Shown here piece after piece: positions 33,290 to 43,736 of a stretch of 64,000 nt of DNA. The stretch's first letter is position 1; each line of letters opens with the position of its first letter. The position numbers and the translations under genes are program-made. Source of the DNA: Selaginella moellendorffii (lineage: Eukaryota > Streptophyta > Lycopodiopsida > Selaginellales > Selaginellaceae); the NCBI RefSeq assembly GCF_000143415.4, contig NW_003314271.1, positions 1,946,694 to 2,010,693 on the forward strand, written 5' to 3'. The notes beneath the pieces are model-generated. The model was given only the letters and a program-made list of their open reading frames with translations, did not search any database and was not told the origin of the DNA.

Positions 33290-34869
33290 CATTACAGAAA
33301 GAGGTACGAGAGCTAGCAAACAAATTTTTTCTCCTTGGATGTCAGGTACAAATATGGAGCGTTAGCTCTACTGTAATTCTTTTCTGCTAGCAGGACAGTT
33401 TTGAAGATAACACGATTCATAATTTTCCATTAGTATAATATTAGCTATGTAACTAGAGCTACGGAACATATGTGCAGGCAATTATAATACGTTTTCTTGT
33501 ATTAATAAATTTAAGTTTAATTGCTAGGGCACTGCTGGTCTAGTCTCCCACGAGTTGGGCAGTACAAGTTTTATTTTGTGCAGTCTCTAGACAGTCACTT
33601 CCATGGACAAATGTCTAGCTCTCTAAAACTTGGAACATCATGGGACTAAGAGAGGTACAAGAGTTTATTTGTAACATTAAAGATATGCCATGGCAAGAGT
33701 TTGTTTATCTTGGTTCCAAAACTTGGAAGTTATGAGTGTGGATTATATTTGAGTTCGCAAGTTGAAGAGTTAAGCTTATGAGTTGAACTCAAGTTTCAAT
33801 TATACTTTAATATGAACATTATAAACTTTAAAATATTAAGGTTATGGCAAATTTAATAATTTCACAATTCTTTACATTCTTTACATATTAGATAGATAAA
33901 AATGTTCTAAAGGACACTTCTTGTTCTAACAATTTAAATATTTACTACATGCTATAATAGGGATGTTTATTAGAACATAAACTAAAATATTTGCATAAAA
34001 AGTATCCTTGTCACTTCTTTAAATTTGTACTCTATGCTTTCTAGCTAGTAAATGTCAAGTGTTATATAATTTTAAATTATTAAATTTGAAATAAAATTCT
34101 ATATAAAACCATATAACCGTTTGAAAGGAAAAAAAAATCATTGATATAAAGTTGTTACATATAAAAGAGAGAGTTTGTTTTTCTCTAGAATACATTCTTG
34201 AGGGGTTTATCATAGTATACTATCTAGAATTTATGGATCTTCAATCGCACTTTCATTCAAAAAAAAGGAAAATACACATAAATATTTATAGGTTCTTGTA
34301 ATCTTTTTTCCTAAGATTCAAGGGCTAAGAGATGCAATAGTGATTTTATTGCACAACATAACCAAACCACGCAAAAGAAAGAAAGAAAATATATACATTA
34401 GTAGTGTTTTCCTAGATTTTATATAAATTAGTTGTTACTAAGTACATTATTACTTAACATTTTGATACGAAAGAGCTCACATCTCCCTTCTCTCTTTGAT
34501 CAAAACAATTGTGTGTGCCATTTGTATATTCTGTCATAACAAAGCCAAGCCATTAATTTATCTTTTGCTCTTATCCTTTGTTACACCATGTAACATAAGA
34601 TCACTACTTTCATCCATGATACATTCTTTTGATTCCATAGCAAATGTTTTGCTTTGCTAAGTTTAAAAAGTTTTCACCCCTAGTAAGTCTCACTAATATT
34701 TTCTATTATGGGCTTTATTCATGCCTCAACTTTGTGATCCACCCATGAAGTTTACTACATAAACCTTACATAAGCCCTAAACTGGAAACAAATCCTTAAG
34801 TGTCCTAAGAGGTTAAGTAAGAAAAAATGCAATGTTGAGAATTTTTTTTTAACTATTATGACATAGTGA
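33290..34869. other. AT-rich spacer without genes
   Basis: About 1.6 kb of AT-rich sequence with many short A and T runs. No long open frame on either strand. A short tRNA-Gly-like fragment sits at 33529-33565. The right end merges into the LTR of the next retrotransposon. Confidence 0.6.
33529..33565 (+). pseudogene. Fragment resembling tRNA-Gly with internal deletion
   Basis: GCACTGCTGGTCTAG matches the acceptor stem and A-box start of the tRNA-Gly at 40949 (ACACTGTTGGTCTAGCGG). Eleven bases later GGGCAGTAC resembles its 3' acceptor end GGGCAGTGC. The anticodon arm and T arm are missing. Confidence 0.4.
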
Positions 34870-35137
34870 ATGGTTTGCAGTGTTTAATTGCCACCAAACA
34901 TAATTAGGAAAAAGGGACATCAACAATTTAATAGTAAACTAGTAAGTATAATTGTGAGTGCTTAGAATATGGAAAGGGAATACAGAAATGTGCATATCTA
35001 TTAACCCAAAAAACCCTAGCTTATATATAGGAGTGAGTGGTCCGGATTGAAACCAATCCGACAGCTACCAAAATCCCACTATGCGAATATTAGTATACAA
35101 CATCGTAGCCATACACTTGGCCCTCACATCATCCCCT
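34870..35137 (-). repeat. 3' LTR of the second gypsy element (left edge approximate)
   Basis: Follows the polypurine tract on the minus strand; starts TGATGTGAGGGCCAAG and has a TATA box. The same sequence in decayed form occurs near 62770-62905. Confidence 0.55.
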
Positions 35138-35682
35138 CCTCTCGGAATAATGGAAGACCATCAGGGTTCTCTTGTAGACGGGCCGAGATCTGGAGGAACG
35201 TCAGGAGGAGGCATTAGCGGATCTGTAGGTGGTATTAACTACTCCTGATCCCTTTGTATGAAGCGTTTCAACCATTGCACATGCACAATCTTTGGAGGAT
35301 CGGTTTGCTGGACGTCATGCCAAACCTCATAAACTTATGGTCCAACTTGCCGCAACACCTAATACGGCCCTTTCCACTGCGCAAGGAGCCCCTTAGATAA
35401 ACCACATACCGTAAGATGGGGAAAACGGACTAACACCAAATCATCCACTTTATACTCCGTAGGAGGACCATGATGGGAGTTGTACCACTGTTGTTTTCCC
35501 ACTTGTACACGGCCTAAGTGTTCGGCAGACTTTGCTCAGACAAGTGGAAGGATGCTCGTCAAATACTGATCCCATGACTTAGCATCAGCAGTTCGTGGCA
35601 ATCGCGAAGGTAAACCCAGCTCCATTGGTAATATTGGATTATGACCATATAAGAGTTTATATGGTGAAGCACCAACAGAACT

Positions 35683-36744
35683 CTACACCCCTGTGACATA
35701 TGCATACCGAAGACATGGCAAATAACCATCCCAATTTGAATGCTGAAAGTTCACATACTTCACAATCATCCCCTTGAATGTCCGAACAAGCCATTCCACT
35801 AGACCGTTTGATTGTGGATGATAAGCACTGGTGAAAGTGTGGCGTATCCCCAACCGAGACGTCAAAACATGAAATGCCTCAGCCATAAATGCAGGACCAT
35901 TATCCGAAAGAATCCGCTCTGGACAAAAATGCTGGAACACCACACGATTGAGGAGGAAGTATCCAATAGCAGTTGCAGAGGCACTAGCAAGAGCACCAAT
36001 TTCCACCCAACGAGTCAAGTAGTCAGAAGCTACAATAACATATTCATTGCCAGCAGTCGACCGTGGAAAAGGTCCCATAAGATCAAATGCCACCAACTCA
36101 AATGGACGGGAAACTGAAATTGACTTCAACTGTCCTTCCACAGCCCGAGGGGGAGTATTACGAGCTTAGCACCAAACATAGCTACACACATACTGGATAA
36201 TATCACGTCGCATCTCTGGCCAATAGAAAGACCTGCGCAACTTCTCGGTTACACGACGATGTCCCATATGCCCTCCTAGAACAAGAGAATCATGGTAGGC
36301 ATGGAGAAACCGCGGAATAAAGATAGAAGGCACCACCAGCCGTAAATGATCATCAAGATCCATCCCCACAAAATAAAAAAGGCCGTCTTCAAGGCGATAT
36401 TGAGAATGTAAATGCCGGAAAGGCAAGTCATCAACAAGTGATGCAGGATTCTCAAACCCATCTCGAAGCCTGCGAATCCATAGCTCAATATTTTGAGCCT
36501 CGCGAACCTCATCAAGAGAAGGTAGATCTTGCTCTGTGCCTTGTGGACACTGAACATCAAGTACAACAACCGCCGACGACACGAAATCCTCGTCTAGAAA
36601 ATCCACAGAGGCTGGAACAACAGGCTCATCAGAAACATGAGAAGAGTATAGAGAAGAAAGAGGAGCTCGAGAAAGGGCATCAGCATCAGCCATAAAACTC
36701 CCTGGGCAATAAACAACATCAAAATCATATATCTGAAGTTTCAA
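35683..36744 (-). pseudogene. Gypsy RNase H C-end and integrase fragment
   Basis: The first frame has MADADALSRAP (end of RNase H) and HMGHRRVTEKLRRSFYWPEM (zinc-binding region of integrase). The second has FDLMGPFPRSTAGNEYVIVA, LSDNGPAFMAEAF and HPQSNGLVEW, so the D, D and E of the catalytic triad are all kept. A stop between 36166 and 36141 breaks the frame. Confidence 0.85.
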
Positions 36745-36816
36745 AGCCCATCGAATAGTACGACCAAAGAAATACGGTACCTAAGATAAGTTGTATCCTT
36801 GGACCCAAACACGCAC

Positions 36817-38082
36817 TTACCACTTCAGCTTTAAACCAACATCGTGTAGCCGATCTAACACTTTACAAACATCATGAACGTGCTCTTCCCACGTCCCCTC
36901 CGAGTGAATCAAGACATCATCAATGAAGTCAGTAATCATCTCTGGCATATCACAAAGAACCTCGTCCATCATTCGCTGGAAAGTTGCTAGAGCATTGTTC
37001 AAACCAAATGGCATCACTAAGAACTCGTACAAACCAAATGGTGTACGAAAAATAGTCTTAGGAATATCTTCTTCGGCCATCGGTACTTGCCAATACCCAG
37101 AAGCAAGATCTAGCTTGGTGAACTAACGACTTCGTTCTAGACGATCCAAGAGATCAACAGTGTGAGGAAGAGGGTACACATCCGGGATCGTCACTTCATT
37201 TAACAGACGATATTCGATGCAGAAACTAATACTCCCATCAGGCTTCATCACAAGATGAGGTTCACATGCCCAAGGACTCCACGACTTCTGAATAACACCC
37301 TTCTCCAACATCTCCTTGATGTTTGCATGTAAAATCTTGATCTCCTTGAGTGACCGACGATGAACAAGAACCTTGATTGGACAAGCATCCCTGGTGGGAA
37401 TCAGATGACATGTGGCAATCTTGGCCCCAGACGATATGTTAAATTCAAAGAGATCAGAATACTCCTTCATGAACTGGTCAACAGCTGCAACACAAAGATC
37501 ATCGGAGGGATTGGAAAAGGGAAGAGCAGAAAAAGATGGAAACATAGGAGGAAATAGTGGGGGAACAAAAGTAATGGAAGCAAAGGTAGAAGTAGAGGGA
37601 CGAAGAGGTACGAAAGTGAGAGGAATGGATGAAACATAAGAAAATATGAGACAAGGGGGAGAAGCCTCAAAGTCACACTTTGCGTGATTGTGCTACAACC
37701 AATCCATACCAAGAATGAGGTCAAAAGCTTGACTCGGCACCACCTGCAATGACTGCAACTTAAGCTCGAGATCGCCCACACACACAACTAGGTCCGCCTC
37801 ATCTCGTGCACATGCATGTGTACGGCCGTTGCCATAAAGAATGAAAACTAGATTTGCTGCACGACGCAAGTGTAGATGACAATGTGTGGCAACAGGTCGA
37901 GCAATAGAAGATAAACTCGAACCTATATCAACCAACACAGAGAGAATAATAGGAGACCTCTTGTTATAAAAACAAGCTTGGAAAGTAAACACTGGATGAA
38001 CCGGTGCCAAGTGAACCCCTTGATAATATTCCCGAAAGAAAGATGGAGGGGTCACTAACTTATTCACGCAAGGTCCCTCCAT
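36817..38082 (-). pseudogene. Gypsy protease and reverse transcriptase fragment
   Basis: VDIGSSLSSIARPVA is a retropepsin site with DIG instead of DTG/DSG, and FDLILGMDWL is the conserved protease end. Further downstream are MLEKGVIQKSWSPWACEPHL and MKPDGSISFCIEYRLLNEVT (RT palm start) and the RT active site DFIDDVLIHSEG. Stops occur between blocks (near 37690-37545 and 37120-37080). Confidence 0.85.
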
Positions 38083-38249
38083 TACTCGCGCGACTCCTCA
38101 TTTCCCGGATGCACCTCGGTATCCAAACCTTCCACTGCAGCAGCACTAACAAGACGTTGCTGACACCAAGGTCTCCACCCAGGAAATGGAGGTTGCCAAT
38201 CCGGAAAGTGCCGAGAACGCCGATAAGTATGACCAACTTCATCACACGC

Positions 38250-38996
38250 CTAACAACGAACATCACGGCCACGTCCACGTCCTCGCCCTTGTCCTTGGAC
38301 ACGAGCAGCAGCAGCATCAACCTCCATTGGAACAGGACCATCACTCATAAGAAGTGGAGCGGAAGGACGTGCAGCAAGAAGTGGAAGAGGCGACGTCTCA
38401 TAACGTTGTGCCAAGCGAAGAGCATCGTTAAGGGTGGCAAGAGCAAGTGCATGCACAAAGCCGACAAGATCTTGACGAAGTGCTGGCCACAACATTCCTA
38501 GCTTGATCCGCTCCGACATATTGGGCTCCACACGAAGCAAAAGACTTCGGAAATGAATGCCAAATTGCATCACTGACTCAGATGGCCTTTGGCGAAGACG
38601 ATGCAATTGTTGGAAGGCATCATCACAATCGTCGGCATGTCCGAAGGCGTGTTTGAAGACGTCCAGAAGAACACTCCAATCCCCACGAGTGGCCACACTC
38701 AATCCATTGTACCACTGCAATGCCATCCCTTGGAGACATGTGGGAAACTCACGCAAACGTCAAGCATCATCTCAAGGATGATATGTGGCAATCACCGTGA
38801 AATGATCGAACCAATAATACACATCATCCCTAAGATGCCCACGAAAGAACTCCGATCGAACACGAGGATTGGCACCAAAAGTAGGAGGAGTTGGACCACG
38901 TGCCGTGAATGCCACCATCAATTGAGTTTGGTTGTTCAATTGCAAGCACATAGCATCAATCAATTGGACCAACTGTTGCTCTAGAGTCAATAGCAA
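38250..38996 (-). pseudogene. Gypsy gag fragment
   Basis: Two abutting frames: an N-terminal helical part (LEQQLVQLIDAMCLQLNNQT, then FRGHLRDDVYYWFDHF) and a capsid-like part (LQGMALQWYNGLSVATRGDW, LRQRPSESVMQFGIHFRSLL, ALRQDLVGFVHA) ending in an RGQGRGRGRGR basic tail. A stop codon near 38757 separates them. Confidence 0.8.
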
Positions 38997-39210
38997 TAAA
39001 TATTATAATGTAATATCTTGTCCCTTGTAAAGCCTCTAGCTCTACATATTTTACAAATTCAATAGTTTATACAATGGAAAATTAGATGATGAGCAACACC
39101 TCTATTTCATAAGATTTGGTATTGCTTTTAAGTTTTATGAATTAAAAAATGATATTACTTTTGGCCATAGAATAAAAAAAATGTGTTATATTATTTTGAA
39201 GTGGAAAAAA

Positions 39211-40713
39211 TTACAATATTATTGATTTTAACTGAATTCCCCAAGTAACATCTTGGCAGCTTTGAATATTATGTTGAACACTAAGAGCATCCTTTGGAGG
39301 CATACACTTACATCCATATGTAACTTTCGCATGGAAGCAAGGCTCAAGTGACACCATCTTAGAGCAGTTCTTCTTGTTATCTAGGATCCAAGGCTTTATT
39401 CCTGCAAGGCCGTGGCCAACATATCCAAAAGTTGATCCAGGACTTGTTATTAGCTCATCACAGAAAGAAAGCAAAAACATCTCTGCAAGTGCTTTCTCTT
39501 CATGCTCTTGATTGTCAACCTTTTGCTCATTCTCTTGGCTTGGAGTGAAAACTCGAACTAATGATCCATCTTCTGCAGAATTCAAGTAGAGTTCTCTCAA
39601 CCTCTTAAAGTACATCCCATCAAGTGAAGTCACTATAGCAGTAATGAATTGTGTGGGAATTCTAGAAGCTTGAGTTGAATTGTTGGACTTGATGGATTTT
39701 GGAAGGAGGCCATTGTCTTGAGCACAGTCGATCATCTTGTTTAGAAAATGTTCATGACCATTAGATCCAAGGTGCTCTAGCAATCTCATTTGAATACCAA
39801 CCACTTTACTTGCATTAGCTATGTAATCCTCATAAATTCTCACCGTTCTACTCCAAACTTGATTTGAGGGATGAAACAAATACCTTCCAAGGTGGTGAAA
39901 CACAGTCTCTTGCTCTGGAAATAACATATCTAGTTCTAACTTGAAACTTGGAACGTTGTACAAGCTTGGAATGAAATAAAGATTAACAACGATTGCCAAC
40001 CATGGGATTTTCTCACTTAACATCTGCTGCTCGTGCTCACAGAAAAACTTATCTCCAAGACCATCAAAACTATCAATAATTTCAATCAGACCATACCCTT
40101 GAACTTTGAGATCACCCTTACAATTATCAAACTGAAGTCTATGCTTGGCATGATTGAACAAATAAATTGGAAAATCTGTGGAGAGAAACCAAGAACTGGT
40201 AGGAAAAGGCTCGCAAAATAGTTGTGCCATGTAATTCTCTGGCCCTGGCTCAATCAGCAAAACTCTATTTGTCAATAGAGCATAGGCAAAAGTAGCAGTG
40301 ATGGAGATAATCTTGTTTCCGAGACCACTATAACTTTTCCACACTATAAACTTGCACCGGGAATCACTAGCATTACTTCTAAAATGATGGAAAGCTTCAA
40401 CATAGTCATGAGTACAATGAGCATGGAGTTCTTCATATGCTCGAAGCCTTTTGAGAAGGTATGGTGATGGCACATATTGTGAGCTTTTCCTCCGATAGCG
40501 GTGCTGTTCGAGACGGGACTTGCAATGATCATCCCTTTCTTTAACAAGAAGTAAACCATTAAAAGTTGTGTGATCAAATTGTTGATGATTTTGGCGAAGG
40601 TATTGCAAAAACTTTTGCTTTTTCAATATCAAATCAAACACAGGGAAGTAAAGAGCAAAGATGAACACACAAAATACAATAAATATAAGCAATCTTCCTT
40701 TCATTTGCTTCAT
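39211..40713 (-). CDS. Xyloglucan fucosyltransferase-like protein (GT37), Golgi type II
   Basis: Intronless, about 500 residues. The start used is the first ATG (40713), eight codons after a TTG. Residues about 6-26 form a membrane anchor (LLIFIVFCVFIFALYFPVFD). GT37 landmarks are FIVWKSYSGLGNKIISITAT, FAYALLTNRVLLIEPG, LFCEPFPTSSWFLSTDFP, VGIQMRLLE, FITAIVTSLDGMYFKRLREL and ELITSPGSTFGYVGHGLAGI followed by KPWIL. These enzymes add fucose to xyloglucan or arabinogalactan side chains in the Golgi. GIQMRLLE differs slightly from the usual GIQ-R-F donor motif. The gene is clearly more AT-rich than other genes here and sits between retroelement remnants, yet its frame is open, so it is probably functional. 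Confidence 0.88.
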   Translation of the reverse strand: MKQMKGRLLIFIVFCVFIFALYFPVFDLILKKQKFLQYLRQNHQQFDHTTFNGLLLVKERDDHCKSRLEQHRYRRKSSQYVPSPYLLKRLRAYEELHAHCTHDYVEAFHHFRSNASDSRCKFIVWKSYSGLGNKIISITATFAYALLTNRVLLIEPGPENYMAQLFCEPFPTSSWFLSTDFPIYLFNHAKHRLQFDNCKGDLKVQGYGLIEIIDSFDGLGDKFFCEHEQQMLSEKIPWLAIVVNLYFIPSLYNVPSFKLELDMLFPEQETVFHHLGRYLFHPSNQVWSRTVRIYEDYIANASKVVGIQMRLLEHLGSNGHEHFLNKMIDCAQDNGLLPKSIKSNNSTQASRIPTQFITAIVTSLDGMYFKRLRELYLNSAEDGSLVRVFTPSQENEQKVDNQEHEEKALAEMFLLSFCDELITSPGSTFGYVGHGLAGIKPWILDNKKNCSKMVSLEPCFHAKVTYGCKCMPPKDALSVQHNIQSCQDVTWGIQLKSIIL

Positions 40714-40948
40714 AAGATCCACCCTCTTTTTTTTCAAACCAAATTAAGTAACCAAACCAAATCGGGTGAGATATTCTTATTTTGACATATAGATAGATAG
40801 TAGATAGATAGGACCAGCGGACAGGGTTGATCAACAAAGAAAAGATGAACGTGTCAGAAAGGAAGAAGAGAAGCTCGCTCAGCCCGAAACGATGCTTATG
40901 AGGCTAGAAAAACATATCAGTTTGATAAATGGTTAACATTTTACTAAA

Positions 40949-41018
40949 ACACTGTTGGTCTAGCGGTAGAATAGTTCCCTGCCACGGAACAGACCGGGTT
41001 CGATTCCCGGGCAGTGCA
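40949..41018 (+). tRNA. tRNA-Gly (GCC anticodon)
   Basis: The cloverleaf folds as a 7-bp acceptor stem, a D arm with A-box (TGGTCTAGCGGTAGAAT), an anticodon stem GTTCC/GGAAC around loop CTGCCAC (anticodon GCC), and a T arm CCGGG-TTCGATT-CCCGG with a perfect B-box. The first pair is A-C rather than G-C, and the variable loop is one base shorter than in the common plant gene, so mild decay is possible. TTTTT follows at 41023-41027. Confidence 0.85.
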
Positions 41019-41022
41019 ATCG

Positions 41023-41027
41023 TTTTT
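41023..41027 (+). terminator. RNA polymerase III terminator of tRNA-Gly
   Basis: A run of five T's four bases after the mature 3' end of the tRNA. Confidence 0.75.
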
Positions 41028-41085
41028 GTTGTTTATTTGGATAAGATTACTAGGAGTTTAGCAGAGTCGCTTCGGGAAAAAGGTC

Positions 41086-41726
41086 ATGGAGCTCCATTTT
41101 TTGGTGCTTGCGGTGCTCGGCGCCGTCGCATTGTGTGGCCGTGCCGACAAGACGTGTGAGGAATTAGGGTTCACTGGCCTCGCGCTTTGCTCCGACTGCG
41201 ATGCCTTCGCCGAAATCGTCAAGGATCAAGGTAAAATTTGTTGCTGTTCTTCCATGATTGGTGAATTCATTTGATTCGATTCAAAGAGCTGGAATTGGAC
41301 TGTCGAAAATGCTGCGCTGAAGAGAACGAGGAGTCGCTCAGCAAGGTATAGGGTTCTTCTGGAATGAATCCTGTTAATTTTTCTTTTTTTATTTTGTAGC
41401 TTACTTTCTCTGGAGCTCGTTTGGAAGTTTGTATGAGGAAGCTCATGTTTTACCCCCACGTCCAGACCTTTATCGAGAGCAAGCTGGAGAAATTCCCGGC
41501 CGTCCAAGCTCAATATCGATTCAATGCGTCGCCCAAGCTCATACTTCTTGACGAGGATGGTAACGAGAAGGAAACAGTCAGGTTTGTGTCGATGAGAGAA
41601 AAAGAAAAACCCATTCTTATCGGCTTGTTTTCGTTCGTCTTGCCTTGTAGGATTGACAATTGGAAAACGGAGCATATCGAGCAGTTCTTAGAACAAAAAG
41701 TGAAACCGAAGCATACCGAGATCTAA
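41086..41726 (+). CDS. SEP15/selenoprotein F-like ER protein, cysteine form
   Basis: Exons 41086-41230, 41287-41345, 41400-41581 and 41651-41726 give 153 codons. Residues 1-20 form a signal peptide. The Cys-rich UGGT-binding part has CEELGFTGLALCSDCDAF and CRKCC. The thioredoxin-like part has ARLEVCMRKLMFYPHVQTF, AQYRFNASPKLILLDEDG and RIDNWKTEHIEQFL. SEP15 works with UDP-glucose:glycoprotein glucosyltransferase in ER protein quality control. The animal redox motif C-G-Sec is C-M-R here, as I recall for other plant members, so a thiol-disulfide role of this site is doubtful. The start codon is 67 bp downstream of the tRNA-Gly gene. Confidence 0.92.
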
Positions 41727-41877
41727 TCCGATATCACTTAGAAGACATTTTTTGGTAATGAGATTTTCGACAGGAGTTCTCTGTGAATCTAAAGCTGCGG
41801 TGAAACATGTGAGTTGTTTTTCATTTCAAGTGTTCCTGGTTGTTGCTTGTGAGCTCTTTCGAATTGTTTTGGCTCGT

Positions 41878-42274
41878 TTACACGTACTGTTCGTGTTTTA
41901 AGACTTCATCCACAGCTTTCCGATTCGGCATACTTGGAATCGCTCCTTTTGCTCTCACGCACACTGATGCAGCAGCAGCTGAGAAGAAAACAACAGCAAG
42001 AACAAGATGGTCGAAAAACAAAACGCGAAAGACTGATTTCCCAATACCTGCAAATCTCAAGGCCTCGGCTGGCTCTTTGCCTTCGAGAATTGCGACCGTG
42101 AAGGCAGCAGTGAAAGTATCTCCAGCGCCTGTAGTGTCGACAACAGCCGGGGCTGGAATTGCTGGTTGGAGAATGGGACTCTCGTCAGCTTTTGCAAGCA
42201 TAGAGCCTTGAACTCCTCGCTTCACCAGAACTTGTTTCACTCCCTGTCACAAAGGTTTGTTTCTTAGTTTGATC

Positions 42275-42319
<45 letters not shown>

Positions 42320-43193
42320 ACCATGTCGAGGCACTTGTTTGCAGCACGGACGACTTCCTGCGTTGTCTCCGTCGGCATGCTCGTGAGACGAGCAAGCTCC
42401 GTCTCGTTTGGACTCAAAACCGTGATATACTTGAGAAGTTCTTCCGGAATGGGCGAATCGAAGCCTCCTGCGTCCATGATGACGGGAATGTCCGCTTCTC
42501 TTGCAATCCGAAAAAGGCAACCGAAGTGTGAGCGAGCTTCGCAACGACGACCAAGGAAGAGAAACTCGGTAAAAATTCAACTTTGAGTACCTTTGCGGCT
42601 TCGATGTTGACATCGTCTGGGATTTCTCTCTGCAGGAGAAGAGCGCCGGCTTTTCGAATGGTTTCCTCGGCCTGGACGGGAATGGTCGACGATCCCGTCC
42701 GCTTCTTCCACGCAGTGTTCGCGCCTCCAACAATGACGATGGAGTTTAGTCCATTCGGCTGGAGCATGACGATGGCATGACCTGTTGGCCCAGAGACTGT
42801 GTTGAGATAGTCGAGGCGAACTCCAGAGGTCTGTAGTGCATCTCTCAACATCGTCGCATTTCCATCTTTCCCGACCTGTAAGATCGAGACACAGTGTTCA
42901 ATCCTTTTTTTTTATTGTACTTCCTTTCCAGGAACTTTGATCTTATCCTCGTGAGGAGCTAGAGTTTCCCGAAGATCTAGATCGCTTTCTCATACCTGGC
43001 CAACGAAGAACGTTGGGAAGGAGAGGCGAGCAGCGCAAGCGGCTTGATTCGCTCCCTTTCCTCCTGGTAAAGTTTGTCCATTCCTCGCAGCCAGCGTCTC
43101 GCCCTCCTTTGGCATTCGATCCAGCTCCACATACATGTCCGCATTCGCCGATCCCACCACGACCAGCGGCCGCGCCAGTAGAAGCTCGCCCAT
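41878..43193 (-). CDS. RBSK: Ribokinase (PfkB family)
   Basis: Several exons from the ATG at 43193. The PfkB N-terminal signature is seen in VVVGSANADMYVELDRMPKE with GGKGANQA. Further on are GPTGHAIVMLQPNG, ILQREIPDDVNIEAA-type helix (LLLQREIPDDV), VIMDAGGFDSPI, LSPNETELARL and KQVLVKRGVQGS. The C-terminal signature DTTGAGDTFTAAF holds the catalytic Asp. It phosphorylates ribose released in nucleoside breakdown; plant forms are usually plastidic, but no clear transit peptide is seen before the fold here. The intron at about 42250-42320 contains a (CT)n run. Confidence 0.93.
42283..42315. repeat. (TC)n microsatellite in a ribokinase intron
   Basis: About 16 TC dinucleotides in a row. Confidence 0.95.
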
Positions 43194-43736
43194 ATCAATC
43201 TAATTGTCTCGTTGTTCCTAGCTAGGCTTTTAATACGCGAGGAAGAAGGGGTTGAATCATGTGTGGAATATGCCAAATGGCCCGCAGAATATACCACCGC
43301 GAGAATTTGCGGTGGAATATGCAAATTGCAAAAAACTTATCTATATGAGGTATCGAACACCTCACTCCACTTGAATCATATGATAGAATATGCGGAGATA
43401 CTACCGCTATTTGCGGTGGAATATGCTAAATTCATGGTTTGCCATGGGCAGGGATCGAACACCATACTCCACAGTCCACACGCTCCTTGCAAATATCTAC
43501 GTGTGCCTATGGCCATGCTTGGGCAGTCCACACACACACGTCCTTCGTGCTCGACCTAGAACAGAGAAGCGCTACTTAGGGTTTTGGATTTTGTTTTGCC
43601 TGGCGCTGCAGTGCATGCCGAGGAGAGGGAGCGATTAGGGATTTTCGAGCGATTGGCAGCGCGCGGGCAGTGTCCGGGCATCGCATTTCGCGAATTGTGT
43701 AGCAGGCATGGAGATTTTGGAGGAAAATCTGCTTGC
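43194..43736. promoter_or_regulatory. Divergent spacer ribokinase / RSH1 with imperfect tandem duplication
   Basis: 543 bp between start codons. Two related blocks near 43305-43376 and 43403-43474 share TTTGCGGTGGAATATGC and ATCGAACACC..ACTCCAC. The rest is presumed promoter and leader sequence for both genes. Confidence 0.5.

Larger units (their letters stand above)
34870..38996 (-). mobile_element. Second Ty3/gypsy retrotransposon, 5' end truncated
   Basis: The minus strand runs gag (38996-38250), retropepsin (38082-37693), RT (37545-36817), RNase H end and integrase zinc region (36744-36166), integrase core (36141-35683) and a 3' LTR. The LTR start is marked by a purine tract GAGAGGAGGGGA followed by TGATGTGAGGGCC near 35140-35125, and the LTR contains TATATATAAGC. 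I found no matching 5' LTR or primer site to the right of 38996, so the 5' end looks lost. The left LTR edge is uncertain. A diverged relative lies at 62.8-64 kb. Confidence 0.85.

Noticed and set aside
33290-34869. Telomere- or centromere-like satellite in the AT-rich spacer
   Set aside because: No regular period is visible; only scattered A/T runs and LTR-edge sequence.
35812-36695. Plus-strand frames (85-101 codons) opposite the gypsy integrase
   Set aside because: Antisense of integrase and RNase H coding sequence, no independent similarity.
41400-41581. Possible selenocysteine in the SEP15-like gene
   Set aside because: No in-frame TGA at the C-x-Sec site; the codons read Cys-Met-Arg, and flanking exons are in frame without recoding.
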